From Melanocharis versteri (taxonomy: Eukaryota > Chordata > Aves > Passeriformes > Melanocharitidae), in the NCBI GenBank assembly GCA_013397845.1, contig VZTG01007438.1, positions 598,909 through 662,908 on the forward strand: a DNA stretch of 64,000 nt, given 5' to 3'. This document shows positions 22,835 to 35,200 of the stretch, one piece after another; position 1 is the first letter of the stretch; each line of letters opens with the position of its first letter. Both the position numbers and the translations under genes were made by a program. The notes under the pieces were generated by a model. That model saw only the letters and a program-made list of their open reading frames with translations, made no database searches and was not told where the DNA came from.

Positions 22835-25567
22835 GAAATGTTTCTACACTGATGCGTGCAGCATGAAGAACAAACGAGGAACTTGAGGCTTTGTCCCAGT
22901 CCCATAGATTTGACATCATTGGTATAAGTGAAACCTTGTGGGATAAGTCCTGTGACTGGCACGCCTGTTGGATGGTGACAGGCTCTTCAGAAGAATAGGC
23001 AGGGAGGTGGCACTGTATGTAATCAAAGGGCTAGAATGTTGGCAATGGCACTGTTAAGAGCCTCTGGGTAAGAATCAAGGGGCAAACAAATAATGCAGAT
23101 TTTGTCGTTGGAGCCTACTATCCTACCAGGATGATGATGCAGACAAATTATTCTTTGAGGAACTAAGAGATGCTTCCAAATCAACTGCCCTTCACCTTAT
23201 GGGGAACTTCAACTTACCAGAAATTAACTGGGACCATCACACCTGGGACAGAAGATTCCTAAAAACCTGGATGACAGCTTTATGGGACAGGTTCTAAGGG
23301 AGATGACTCGGAAAAATGCCCTCCTTGATCTACTGCTTGTCAACAGAGTGGATCTCATAAGTGAAGTCGAGAGTGGCGGCTGCCTTGGCCACAGCAACTA
23401 CGAAGGGGTCGAGTTTTAGATCCCTGGTGACAAGGAAAAGTGCCAGCAAAACCTCAGCTCTGGACATGAGAGCAGAACTTCAGGCTGCTCAGGGAATTCG
23501 TAAGGTCCCCTGGGAAGATGGTTTCTCAGGTGCTGGGGTCTGTCAGTGCTGGTCACTTTTTAAACATCACCTCCTAAGGGCACAGGAGCAGGCAATTTCC
23601 GAGTGCTGGAAGTCAAGCAGGTGAGGCAGAAGGCCAGCTTGGCTGAAGAGGAATCTTCTCTTGGAAACAAGGTGAAAAAGGAAGGTGTATGCTCAGTGGA
23701 TGCAGGCTCAGGTGCCAGGGGAAGAATACAGAGATGCTGCTGGCCACTGTAGGGAGAAAATTCTTGTAGCCAAAGCTCAACTGGAGTTGAAGTTGCCAGA
23801 ACTGGGGGGGAAAATAAAAAGTTTTTTCAAAAATACTAATGGCAATAGGCAGTGTAAAAATAGCATTGTCCCACTACACGATGAGGATGGTCACCTCACA
23901 AACAGGGTCAGGGACAAGGCAGAAGTGTTCAACACGATCTTTGCCTCTGTCTGCAAAACAGATGATGGACCAAGGGGGTCTCAGTGCCCTGAGCTGGAGG
24001 ACTATGAATTGTGCAGGATTTGCTCCAGCTGGATCCCTACAAAATCTATGGGGCCTGATGGGATTTGAACAAGAATCCTCAGGGAGCTGCTGCTGTCATC
24101 ACAAAATGCCTGTTGATTTTTTTTTTTTTTGAGCAGTCTTGGGAATCTGAAGAAGTCTCAGCTGACTGGAAACTGGTGAATGTTGTCCCTGATTTTCAAG
24201 AAGGGCAAGGGGGACCCTTGAAACTGGCAGTCAGTCAGAGGCCTGGCAGTCTCACTTCAGTGCCTGGTAGAGTTATGGAGATTATTCTGGGAGGTATCAA
24301 AAAACATCTGAAAGACAATGCAGTCATTGGTCACAGCCAGCATGGCTTCATGGGAGGAAAGTCCTGCTTATTGAACCTGATTTATGACAAGATAACCCAC
24401 ATAGCTGCTCAAGGGAAGTCAGTTGACGTAGCCTTTTTGGATTTCAGTAAAGCTTTTGATACAGTCTCTCACAGGCTCCTTCTGGACAGAATGTCCAGCA
24501 CAGAGCTGGATAAACACAAAATGGCATGGATGAATAGCTGGCTCACAGGTTGGGCACAAAGGGTTACAGTGAATGGGGTGACATCAGGGTGGTGACCTGT
24601 CACTAGTCAGGTTCCACAGGGTTCCATCTTCAGCCTTGTGCTCTTCATCTTCATTAATGACTTGGAGGCAGGAGTGGAAGGGGTACTAAGCAAGTTTGCA
24701 GATGATACAAAACAGGGAGGAGCTGTTGACTCCCTTGACGGCAGAGAGGCCCTGCAGAGAGACCTTGACAAATTGTAGAACTGGGCAATCACCAACTATA
24801 TAGTGTTCAGCAAGGGAAAGTACCAGATTCTGCACCTGGATGTACGGACAGACTGGGGAATGACAGGCTGGAAAGCAGCACTGTGGGAAAGGGACCTGGG
24901 GGTCCTGGCTGATGGAAAGTTGGAATATAAAGTCAGCAGTGCCCTGGCAGCCAGGAGGGCCAAACGTGTCCTGGGGGTATCAGGCACAGCATCGCCAGCC
25001 AGGCAAGGGAGGGGATTGTCCCGCTCTGCTCTGCACTGGGGCGGCCTCACCTCGAGTGCTGGGGGCAGTTCTGGGCACCACAATATAAAAAAGACATTAA
25101 GTTATTAGAGAGTGTCCAAAGGAGGGCAAAAAAACATGGTGAAGGGCCTTGAGGGGAAGCCATAGGAGGAGTGGCTGAGGTCACTTGGTCTGTTCAGCCT
25201 AGAGGAGACTGAGGGGAGACCGCTGCAGTTACAGTTCCCTCTACAGTTCCTTGTGAGGGAAGAGGAGAGGCAGGCACTGATCTCTTCTCTGTGGTGACCA
25301 CTGAAGGCCCGAGGGAATGGCCTGAAGTTGTGTCAGGGGAGGTTTAGGTTGGATATTAGAAAAAAGTTCTTCACCCAGGGGGTGGTTGGGCACTGGAACA
25401 GGCTCCCCAGGGAAGTGGCTACAGCACCAAGTGTGACAGAGTTCAAGGAGTGTTTGGACAGTACTCTCAGGCACATGGGATGACTCTTGGGGTGTCCTGT
25501 GCAGGGCTGGGAGTTGGACTCAATGGCCTTAGTAGGTCCCTTCCAACTCCGCTTATTTTGTGATTCC
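22835..25567 (+). mobile_element. CR1 LINE, 2.7 kb, with ORF2 endonuclease and reverse-transcriptase remnants
   Basis: This non-LTR retrotransposon copy lies between the convergent 3' ends of DLD and LAMB1. From about 22840 it matches the CR1 endonuclease region (FDIIGISETLWD near 22910; the MGNFNLPEIN segment near 23200; LGHSNYEGVEF near 23390). It then matches the reverse transcriptase: IKKHLKDNAVIGHSQHGF near 24300, AFLDFSKAFDTVSH near 24440, and the catalytic FADD motif at 24695-24706. The 3' UTR ends near 25567 with 'aggtcccttccaactccgct'. Stops interrupt the frame at, for example, 24593-24595 and 24776-24778. Frames also shift several times, and ORF1 and the 5' end are absent, so it is a dead copy. 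The left edge is approximate. Confidence 0.92.
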
Positions 25568-25984
25568 AAGCTTGGTTTATCATATAAATTCAGTACATTG
25601 ATACTTTCAGTGCTGACCTCTGTGTTCACTTTACATATCGATTGTTTCATAATCAGTGACATGAAAGTAGTCTTAAGCCTGAATCGGCATCATGCAGGGG
25701 GTGCACAATCCCTTTTGAGTACTGTGGCATAACTAACTAACTAACTACACATGGATGATATTTCTTCATTCCCTGGTAATTTGGTTTGAGTCACCCTACT
25801 ATATTTCAGAGTAATAGGAACCCTTCTTTAGAACTACATAGTTCAAGCCAAGATTTTATTAGATCTCTAACCAGTTTAAGAACAAGACTTGCTAAAGGAT
25901 TAATTGATGTACCATTGCAGCTACTGAAAATAGGAAGGAACTTAATGAGTCATACTAGGTACATACAGTGATACAAAAGTACTG
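25568..25984. other. Spacer between CR1 and LAMB1 3' end
   Basis: About 0.4 kb without a recognised feature. It contains a short (CTAA)n run, 'taactaactaactaac', at 25731-25746. A TTTATT at 25855-25860 could act as a more distal LAMB1 poly(A) signal. Confidence 0.55.
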
Positions 25985-26140
25985 TTTATTTTCAACATCA
26001 AAAAGTTACTTGTCTTTGGTTCTGTGACTTTAAAATCAGTATAAAACCTGTTCACCTTATCAGGTCTTAGTGTAATGTCAAAAAGAACTAGTATAATACT
26101 TGTAAAACCCATCCTGAACACAACCACTTCCTGCTCCTGT
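25985..26140 (-). other. LAMB1: LAMB1 3' UTR with polyadenylation signal
   Basis: On the - strand an AATAAA lies at 25985-25990, about 150 bases after the stop codon at 26141-26143. The distance and orientation fit a short 3' UTR. The cleavage site is inferred. Confidence 0.65.
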
Positions 26141-26277
26141 TTATAAGCAAGTGCTATAAACAGCAACCTTCTGGCTGATGGTCTGTAAGAGGGAGCGAAC
26201 TGTCTCTTCCAGCTCCACCAACTGCTTGGCTTTGTCTTCCAGAACCTTTTGATTGTTTTCATACGTATTTTCCAAAT
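26141..26277 (-). CDS. LAMB1: LAMB1 exon 34, C-terminus and stop
   Basis: Encodes [40 protein letters not shown] and STCL, then TAA (26143-26141). The penultimate cysteine forms the interchain disulfide with gamma-1. Confidence 0.97.
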
Positions 26278-29200
26278 CTGTAAGCAAAGGAAGGGGAAAA
26301 CCAGCTTAGTTGATGGTGTTTTAATGCAGTGAAATGTAAATCATCATAGTTACGAATAAACTACTATTCAAATTTATTTTTATTTTGGGAGATAATCTGA
26401 TTGGGGCCAAAAAAAACAAAAGCAAAGGCTGGAATGGCACCTTTTTGTTTCCTTAACGTAGGGATGTAAAGGAACAAGGAAGTTATTTTCCAAAGGTGAA
26501 AATCCAAAAGTATATATTGAGGGTTAAAATAATTGTCGTTCTTTGCTCTATTACCAGTTTTACAGAATAGTGAAATGTTCTGGCTTGTGATGATTAAGAC
26601 AATTCAGCAAGTCACTGTAACTGTGCAGGAGTAGCAAAGAGGGGAAGAATGAGTTCCTGGCGTGACAAAACCAGAAGGAAAACTTAGTTCTGTCTCTGCC
26701 CCTTCCTAGTTCAATCAACTTTAATTATCAACAGTAAATGTTAAATTAATCTGTAAACTGGAACTCCTGTGTCCTGATTAGCTTTTGTTTTAAGAGCTGT
26801 CCAGGGTAGGGTGGCAGGAGTACTGTTTGAAGATGGGGGTCATGCTGGAACAGATGAGTCTTCGTCCTGAGCAGAGTAGGTTCGTTCCTTCCCTGTGGTG
26901 GTTCTGGGAGCAGTGATAGGTGCCATACCACAAGTTTGTCTCACCTGTAAGTTTCAGCTTATTTTATAGAAATCTTTGCTTTGAAAGACTGTATTCTGTC
27001 CATAAGAATAAGGAAAGCATATTAAGCCTCAGGAACAAATAAATACCTTTTCTCTCCCCCTTCTGCTGATGAATAGCTGGCTTAACAGCACAAAATTGCT
27101 TCATGTTCTAAGGTGCCAGATTACCTCCACAGACCAGCCTTACCTTTGAGCAGCTGGAGTTTGCTGTTTGCTTGAGCCAACAAGGCTTTAGCTTCGTCTT
27201 GCAACACGCCTGCTTTCCTCCTGGCCTCGGCCGACTCCTCTGTCTTCTTTGCAATGAGCTCTTCCACAGTTCTGTACTTGCCGCTCAGCTCGGTGTTGAG
27301 GACCTGTTCCGAATTCAAGCACAAGATGGAGCTCGTGTGAAGCCAATACAGCGGGAGTTGGCATTTCCTCCCTCTGTCCTTTACTAATCCGGGTGCAAAG
27401 AGAGACCACACTGGGAGTTAACAAAAGCAGAAACAGTGTCAGGGTCTTTCCTACTTCCTGTCCCAGACTGAGCTGGGGTGAAGACTCATCAGTTGCTCTT
27501 TTGCAGATCTGTGGCTGTTTTACAGCTTCAATACTGGCACTTGGCAGAGATTTATGGGATTCAGTTACAGGATTCTGTAATCAATAGAAGCCATGGCCCC
27601 TAGAACCCCTGGAAAGCTACATGTGGCACTGTTCCTGGCTGAGTGGTTGCATCTGGGGAGGAATACCCTTGTTACCCTTTCAGTCTGCCCAGCTGGTGTT
27701 GGTGAAGGTGCTGGAGAAGTCGTGAGGTTGGTTTCTCAGCTGTGCTTTTTGTTGTGGGGTTAAGATCAAGAAGTCCTATAGCCCAACTAAATTCAACCAT
27801 TAAGCAAGATAATAAACCATAGCAGCACTGGAATTCTCTTGTGTTTACTTGACAGCACCTGAAATACTACTTAGTGTTTGGATATTCTTGAGTTGATGGA
27901 TAATGCAGCTCTCCTGTCAGAAAATGGCTCTCTGGAGAGTGGTGGGCTAACTACAGACAAGAGATGGAAGCAATGAAACTTCCTTTGGCAGATTGGTCGA
28001 TTGTTTCATTAATGAACATTCTTTTGCTATTACGAAAGTGTGTAGCAAACATTGGGAATAATGCCATATGTTCACAGAGAAAATCTTGCATCTCTGATAT
28101 TTAGCAATTACTTCAGTTTTATGTTAAGATAATTATTTTTCCTGCTGCTTGATTCTGTATATGTCAAATTCTGGTTTGTTTGTCCTGAACCTATCATTGT
28201 CATAGAACCATAAATACTCTATACAAGTGGAAAAAAAATTACCAGGTTCTCCTGTGTCAGATAGTAAAGCTGAGGAACAGAAATCTATCTATGAAAGGCT
28301 GACAGAGTGACAGGTTTCCTGCAGCTATTTCAGAAACTGAAAACTTCCCAATATATCTCTCTCTTAGGATCTGATACCAAAGTAAAAAGCAGCTATCTTT
28401 GGTAAGAGCATCAACATTGGAGTATTTTTTACCCACAGAATATGAACAATAAATGTGATGTGTCACATGTATTCACTGATATCCCTTTAGCCAAACCTGG
28501 GAGAGTTTTGCTGGCTTTTCTTTAGGATTATTCCTGAGCTTCTCACCTTTTTAACTTCTTCAGCATTTTGTTTCGCACTAATAATTTTGTCTTCTATATT
28601 TCCCACATTCTCTGAATTTGTAGCAGCCTTTTGCCTAAGGTCTTCAACACTCTTCTCTAGCTCAAACAGACGTAAGGTAGCATTGTTCAGCGTTTCTGCA
28701 GATGCTGCATTTTCAGATTCAATCTAAGAAAGAAGGATGAGAGTTACTTTCAAAAGACAATGGGTATAATACTAAACTTTCTCCATAAACCCTGCTCAAC
28801 TAACTTGTTTGTGTCTATAGATCTGAGTTAAAAACAGTAGTTTAGTTTTGCTAAAAATGGCCCATTGCAGTCAGGGCGAAAAAGCTCACTGCTTGAGAAC
28901 GGTACATGTGGGGCCGCAAAAGCATTAAGGAACATGGTTAAAAAGTATTAGATTGCATTATACATGCAAGAGTTGACTAATCTGCTGACAAAACTTCAGA
29001 CACTTGACTCCATCATGTGATAATGGACTTGTGAAACTTCTAAACTGGCCAAGCTTCATAAGTGTAGATAGCACTGCAGTCTCATGAGGGCTTTGAGATG
29101 AAGTCTGCAAATACTTTATCTGACAAGATTGCAGCACTTGGCACTTCAGTCCAGCATTTGTTTGTTTTAGTCTGGTGCTGCAGTGGTGGATGTCATTGAG

Positions 29201-32200
29201 CACACTGATACACAACGAGAGTGGCTGACAGGTGTGGCTTGCCAGGGGTCTTGTCAGACCTGCTGGGTTAGAGGGCTACAGTCCTGCTCATTTAACTTGT
29301 CTGGTGCAGGATATGGGGTAAGAAAAGCCTTTTTGTGTTTTATTTTGGTTTTGTTGTCTAGTTGGGTTTGTTCATGAGCAAATAGTCCCCTAGCATCTGT
29401 CACACTCACTCAAAAGTTGATGTGAAGGCAGGAATGGTTTAGATGCATTTTAACTGCAGCCTTTGCTTTGCAGTACCCAAGAGCTTTCCCTAGACAGGCT
29501 TACATCAGTTTCTAAACATCAGACTTGGTGCTGTTTCTATTATCTTAAGAAATCCTCATAAAGAACTCACTGAAGTCAGCAGGTCTTGAGTTCCTTTAAT
29601 ATCTTCATCAGCTTGTTTGATGGCTTTTTCAGCTGCATTTTGAGCTTTTTCAGCTTCTTCCAGTGCTGCTTTCACCATGTCTGCAGTGACTTTAACATCT
29701 GTTGCACCTTTGCTGTGGAGCAAGACTCTGTTAATGCTAAAAATGCTCTTACTTGGGAACTGGACAAGGAACATATGCTGCAACAGGCTGGTTTTGCCCC
29801 TTACTGAAGGAATGAGAATTTACATCAGGGGAAGTTAAACTGCATTTTCTGATACAATGAGATGAAACAGGGCTGCATACCTTGCTCTTTTAGCTTCCTC
29901 CAGTAGCATTTCTGCTCTGGCAATGTCTCCAGCGCTCTGCTGCAGAATGACCTCAACATCAGAAAGGCTTTCTACACGCTCACGAATATCTTCTGTCAGG
30001 GCTTGCAGCTGCTGGGGAGTGCTTGGCATCTCCATGTTCAGCACTTCATTAGCCACTGCCTCAATGCTATCCAGGTCAGCGCTGTCTTCTAGCAGATGGA
30101 CACAAATGACAAACATGTGAGTAAAAGCTTCCCTCTGTCACATCTCAGCACTCAAATTCTTGTTCAGCTGCTTTCTGAAGAAGGAAAATCATGGGGAAAC
30201 TTCCTCTCCCATATTTATGGAAAATCAAGGTGTTAAAACTACTTTCCAAGGCAAAACTTCCCTCTCAGGAGAGGCCCAGCTGGTGTATAGGCCCTGCTGG
30301 CATAGCTCTCTTGGAAGTCATTTGAAGATCTTGGTGCTCAGCTGCACCACACTGGGGGGTGACCCAAGCCCACAGGAAACAGAACCAACAGCTGCACCCA
30401 GATTGGATTTGTGCTCCCAGCATAGTCAGCCCTGAGCAAACAGGCAAGGAATGGGCTGCTGGCAAACGAGGCTCTCATTTAACCTTTACCTGCTTTCTTA
30501 CAGAGAGAGAAATGCACAGTTTCTGACTTCTTTCCCCTTTAATACCACTTTGTCTTTCTAGCCAGAACTTACAGACGTAGTTGGCAAAGTACAGCAGTAC
30601 AACAGCCTCAGCTGAAACACACACAAGAACATGTCACAGTTTGCTCTCACTTTCTTATTATCTTGGTTTTGTCTTAGTTTTTCTCATGTTTCCAGATTTC
30701 ATCATATACACTGTCTGTCTGGGGGAGGTGGGGGAAATGATGACAACTACTGTACTAACCCTTGGAAGATAATACAGATGTAAAGCTAGTTTTCACAAAC
30801 ACAGAATTAAAGTATAATTAAAATGTAAGGTTCTTACGCATTAGGAAGTCTCTAATCTGTTTAATAAGATTTCTCAGATCTTCATTGCTTCTGTCCACTT
30901 GGTCTTTTGTAGCATTGGTTTTGAGCAAAACTGCTTGTGCATTTTGTTTTGCTTCATCTGCTCTCTGTTTTGCCTCAGAAACCTAAAGAGAGCAAAATGG
31001 AAAGCTTGCTTATCTTCTTATGCTTTAGGGCTTGTTTTAAAACAACTCGTCTGGAGTCAGAAGTAATAGTAACAAGGCATGCTTTTTCTCATAAAACTCA
31101 CAGAACACTTGGAAGCTGGCCCTGATCCATATCACCAGTGCTAGTTTAAACAACTCAGGCTGATGTTTAGTTATCCATGAAGCTTCACTTTAGAAAGCTC
31201 CCTTTCTGAAGATATTTACAAGCATGATGAAGTTACACAACTCAAAAGAAGTATTTTCTGCAGAAAACCAGCACACACTTTGTCAATTAGTGTCTGTGCT
31301 AGAACAGAAAGACTTTTTTTTTTCTTTTTTACTATCTTAACAATTGATTTGGCATATTACCATTCTGGAGAGTTGCTCAACTTCTGCTAATGCACTGAGG
31401 ATGTCTCTGTCAAAATCCATAGCCTTCTGCCAGGCGTTGTGAGCTACAGTCACCAGCCCGTTGCAGCCGGGGCCTCCACACTTCTTCTTGCCTTCATCTG
31501 TCCGACAGTTCAAGCCCCCGCACTCGGACTCGGCACAGGAGGCTCCCGGAGCAGTGCCACACGTCTGCAGGGACACAGGAGACAAGGGAAGCAGTCACAG
31601 CCTGACTTCCATTGCTAGGCTGCGTGGGGGCTGGAGTAGGACACTATTCTACCACACAATTTCAGAGTAAACTTTTTTCCTAAAGAAGTGAAACTATTTC
31701 TATCAGCAGCATTGCACTGAGAATTATCCACTACTTGGTCAATTGTTCGATAATGAAATAACACAGGAGTTGGTTTAACCAGAGGGAAAATTAGAAAATT
31801 CCCTATTCTTGTGAGGTTCTTTTGCCTTTAAATGCCCTGCCCCTTTCTCTTTTTGCCAAATGATAGTCACTAATTCAGGTTTTGCAGCCAAAAAACCTCC
31901 ATGGGAAAACCTAGAGGCTGAGCCAAGTTAGCTGCAGCTGTCTCCTGTGAAGTGCAAATGAGTGCCTCTTACCTGTTTGGCACGTAACCCAGCAGTAGCT
32001 AGAAAGCAGAAAGATGCGTGTGTCTCATGATTACACCTCCAAGCAACTCAGTATTTACTGCCTTGATAAACATCTACCAAAGATCTTCAGTCCTCAAGAA
32101 CAGTCAGGGCAAGAATGTAGGGGAAGGGAAACTAAACAAAAAGATGTCTCTTTCTTCCCTCCAGAGAAAAAAGGAGGGCTGAGGGAGTGGGAGGGATGAC

Positions 32201-35200
32201 AAGTTGTAAATGACAAGGGACAACCAGCATGTGAAGAACTCACTTTCTACCACAGGCCTGGCCTGCCCAGAGGAGTTAATGAGCAGTGCCCTGCAGCCTG
32301 CCTTCACCCGGGGTTGTTCAGGGATTGTTCACTGAATGCAGCTGGCCAACTTCAAAGAGAAACTGAGAGAACACCCAGCCTCTCCCAAGAAAGAGCCAGC
32401 CTTAATCATATTTACAGATGAGAAGGCAACTTCAACAGAGAAAATGCCCTTTTGACTCCAGCTCCCTGTAAGTTCTGCTTTGTCTCGAGCAGGAGGATGA
32501 GGCTGGGTGATGCTGAGGCCTGTTGGTGTGAGCAGAAGCGCTGCCTGGCCGGGTGCTGTACAGGCACAGAATGTACCCGATGGAGCTGCAGAAGGGACGA
32601 GGGGAGCCTAGGGAAAGCAAGCACTGAACTCGGGACAGGCTTAAGAGGATGGCTCTCAGCCCAGCAGATTTGCCACACTTTTCTGCATGTGGGAACTCTG
32701 TCCCTAGCCAAGGACATTGGGTTAGGACAGGGGTGATGCAAAAACAGGTGCTCTGTTGGGGCTGGGAAGAGTAGGAGGAAGACCAACATAAAAGGCTGGT
32801 CTTTGAAAGCCAGTAGTCTCAGAGCCCACCAGTTAAACAACCCAGTTCTAGCCCACAAAACCCAGGGGTTGCTCAACCAAGCAAGGTGAATTTTCCATGA
32901 ACCAACCGTGCATCTCACACTGTCACGCCTCACAGTTCCTCCCTGCCCGTCACTTCATCACAAACCCAACTCTATTTTTGCTTTGGGTTTTATCCCAGCG
33001 ATTCTCAGCTGTGTACCTTCTCAGCCAGCTCGGAGAGATCCAGGCTCTGCAGCTTGCCGGCGAGTTCATCCAGAAGGCGCGACTGCTCCTCTTGTTTAGC
33101 CTTGAACTGGGCCTCCTTCTCATTGATTAAGTCTTCCACTTCCTGCCGCGTTTGCGCTGACAGCTCCACGGCGCTATCAGGATGAACAGTGGAGGCATTG
33201 ACCCTCTCCTCTGCCTCCAGGGACATCTGGAAATACTTGGTGATACTATCCAAGGCTCCTGCAGAAATCAGAGGGAACTGATGAGAACTCTGTTAAGTAA
33301 CCCAAAGTAACGTATATTATAGATGTTAGCGGATGACACATCAGGTTTAGTGATTTATCACATCACATTAAATGAAACACTGGCCTTGACAGCTGTGTTC
33401 AGTGCCATTGCAAGGATGACAGAATTTGGCCTCTTCTAGGAAAAAATGTTTGCTTTTTTGCTTGGTGGACAGTGTGTCAAGCTAGACTTTGAAGCTAAGC
33501 CTTTTTCTGACCCTAGTGACTGAATTCTGCTTGCCCTAAGGGCAAAAGGACACAAGGCCTTTTAAGGTTTTAAGGGGAACAGTCTGTTTTCTAAGGATTC
33601 CCTTATCCCATTAATTCTTATTGCTTGCTCTGGGATGTCTGGCTTATGGAGTCACTGCTTGGAAACTGGTCAGAGCTTTCCTAAGGAACAACTGCTTGAT
33701 GAAAGATGCTCATTTATGGAACTGTTGATTTTGGACAACTCCTGGAGAGGCCTTGTGTGGGTGTGAGGGACCCTATGGGGGTGGTTATACTCTGCACCTT
33801 GGGGCAAATTTCCTTTGCAGAATGCCAAAAGTCAGGGACTCCCCTGTTCTACATGCTACTCGCCTCACTCTGCAATCTCCCATGTTCACTGGAAACAATC
33901 TCAGACTTCCTGCAAACCAGGAAATTTATAAAAAAAATTAAAAAACACTTTCTTTGAAGTCAGCTCTCCAAATTTCCAAATAATTTGGTGACATTCCTCC
34001 TTCTCCAGCAAACTTTGATTCTTGGCCCATTTCAGTGTGCCAGTGGACACGCAAGGCTTGGGTGGCTCAGAAGCACTGGGCCCTTTACCATGAGCACTTT
34101 TTTTTCATCCAGGAACAGCAATTTAACAGACTGAGGGGAGCAAGGGGGATGTCCAGGTGTATCTTGAAATCTGTGGTGCACTTTCTTCTGTTGTGTCTCC
34201 TCTACAATGTGTTCGGCATGACACTTTGAGACGATTCTATGCCCCAAGAATCTGAGCCAGCTTTGCAATGTGCAGCGAGAGAGAGACAGAGTGAGGGGGC
34301 AAAAATTCCTGCTGCATCAGCAACTCTGCTAATGCACAGAAAGAACCTGTCCCTGTGTTTTATTACAAGTTAGAAGATTAATCTGGTACTAAAACCCATG
34401 CACTAATTAAGTCTTTGGCCACCCTGCTGCTTTCTCCCCCTTCCTGTGACACTTACCCCGAACATCAGAGATCTTGATGAACTCTAGCTGCTCTGCAAGT
34501 TCTTTCACAACGTGGTCGAGGCTTTTGGCATCTGTCTCCAGCGCGCTCAGGTCCGTGTCTGTGCTATTGCTCTTTGCTGCTAAGGCTGATAGGTTTCCTT
34601 CTATGTCAGCTATCTTAACTGTAACATCTGCTGTCAGCTTTCTGTAAAACAGGCACAGGACTCAACAGGGGGAAGAAGAAGCGTCATACACCTCACACTT
34701 CACTGGAGTATGGTGGCTAGGGATGTACCCAGCTTCTGCCATGGCAGGACCTGTCCTCCCTCAGTGGAGCTCCAAGTGATTTGTAACAACATGCCTACCT
34801 AGAATACTGTTTTGTTTCCTTTATTACACAAAACTACCTCTTAATCTACACCACATTTATAAACCCAAAGCACCAAATTGCTCAGAAAACAGCTGCTTTG
34901 TGTAAGATTAACTGGAGGCAGATTCCAGAGGACTGGTGTAATGCTCTTGTATCATGGCAACTTCATAGGTCAGAGTTGACTACTATGATCCATACATAAT
35001 TTGCTTCCCGTCCCACACAGCTCAAATGTAGTTTTGATTACTATGAGCTCATCGGACAGATTTGAACTTCAGGAAGCAGGGATGGGGGAGCCTTAGTTTT
35101 AACACAATGGATTCTTTAAACTCCTCTGTAAAGATCCCTCCTCACCAGGGTTTTGAAGGGAAACCTGCTCTAAGCATTCACTCAGTGAGCCATGGAGCAG

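Noticed and set aside
24065..24595. 176-codon frame that looks like a host gene
   Set aside because: It contains the CR1 reverse-transcriptase segment with DFSKAFDTVSH and ends at a stop inside the RT domain. It is a retrotransposon remnant, not a cellular gene.
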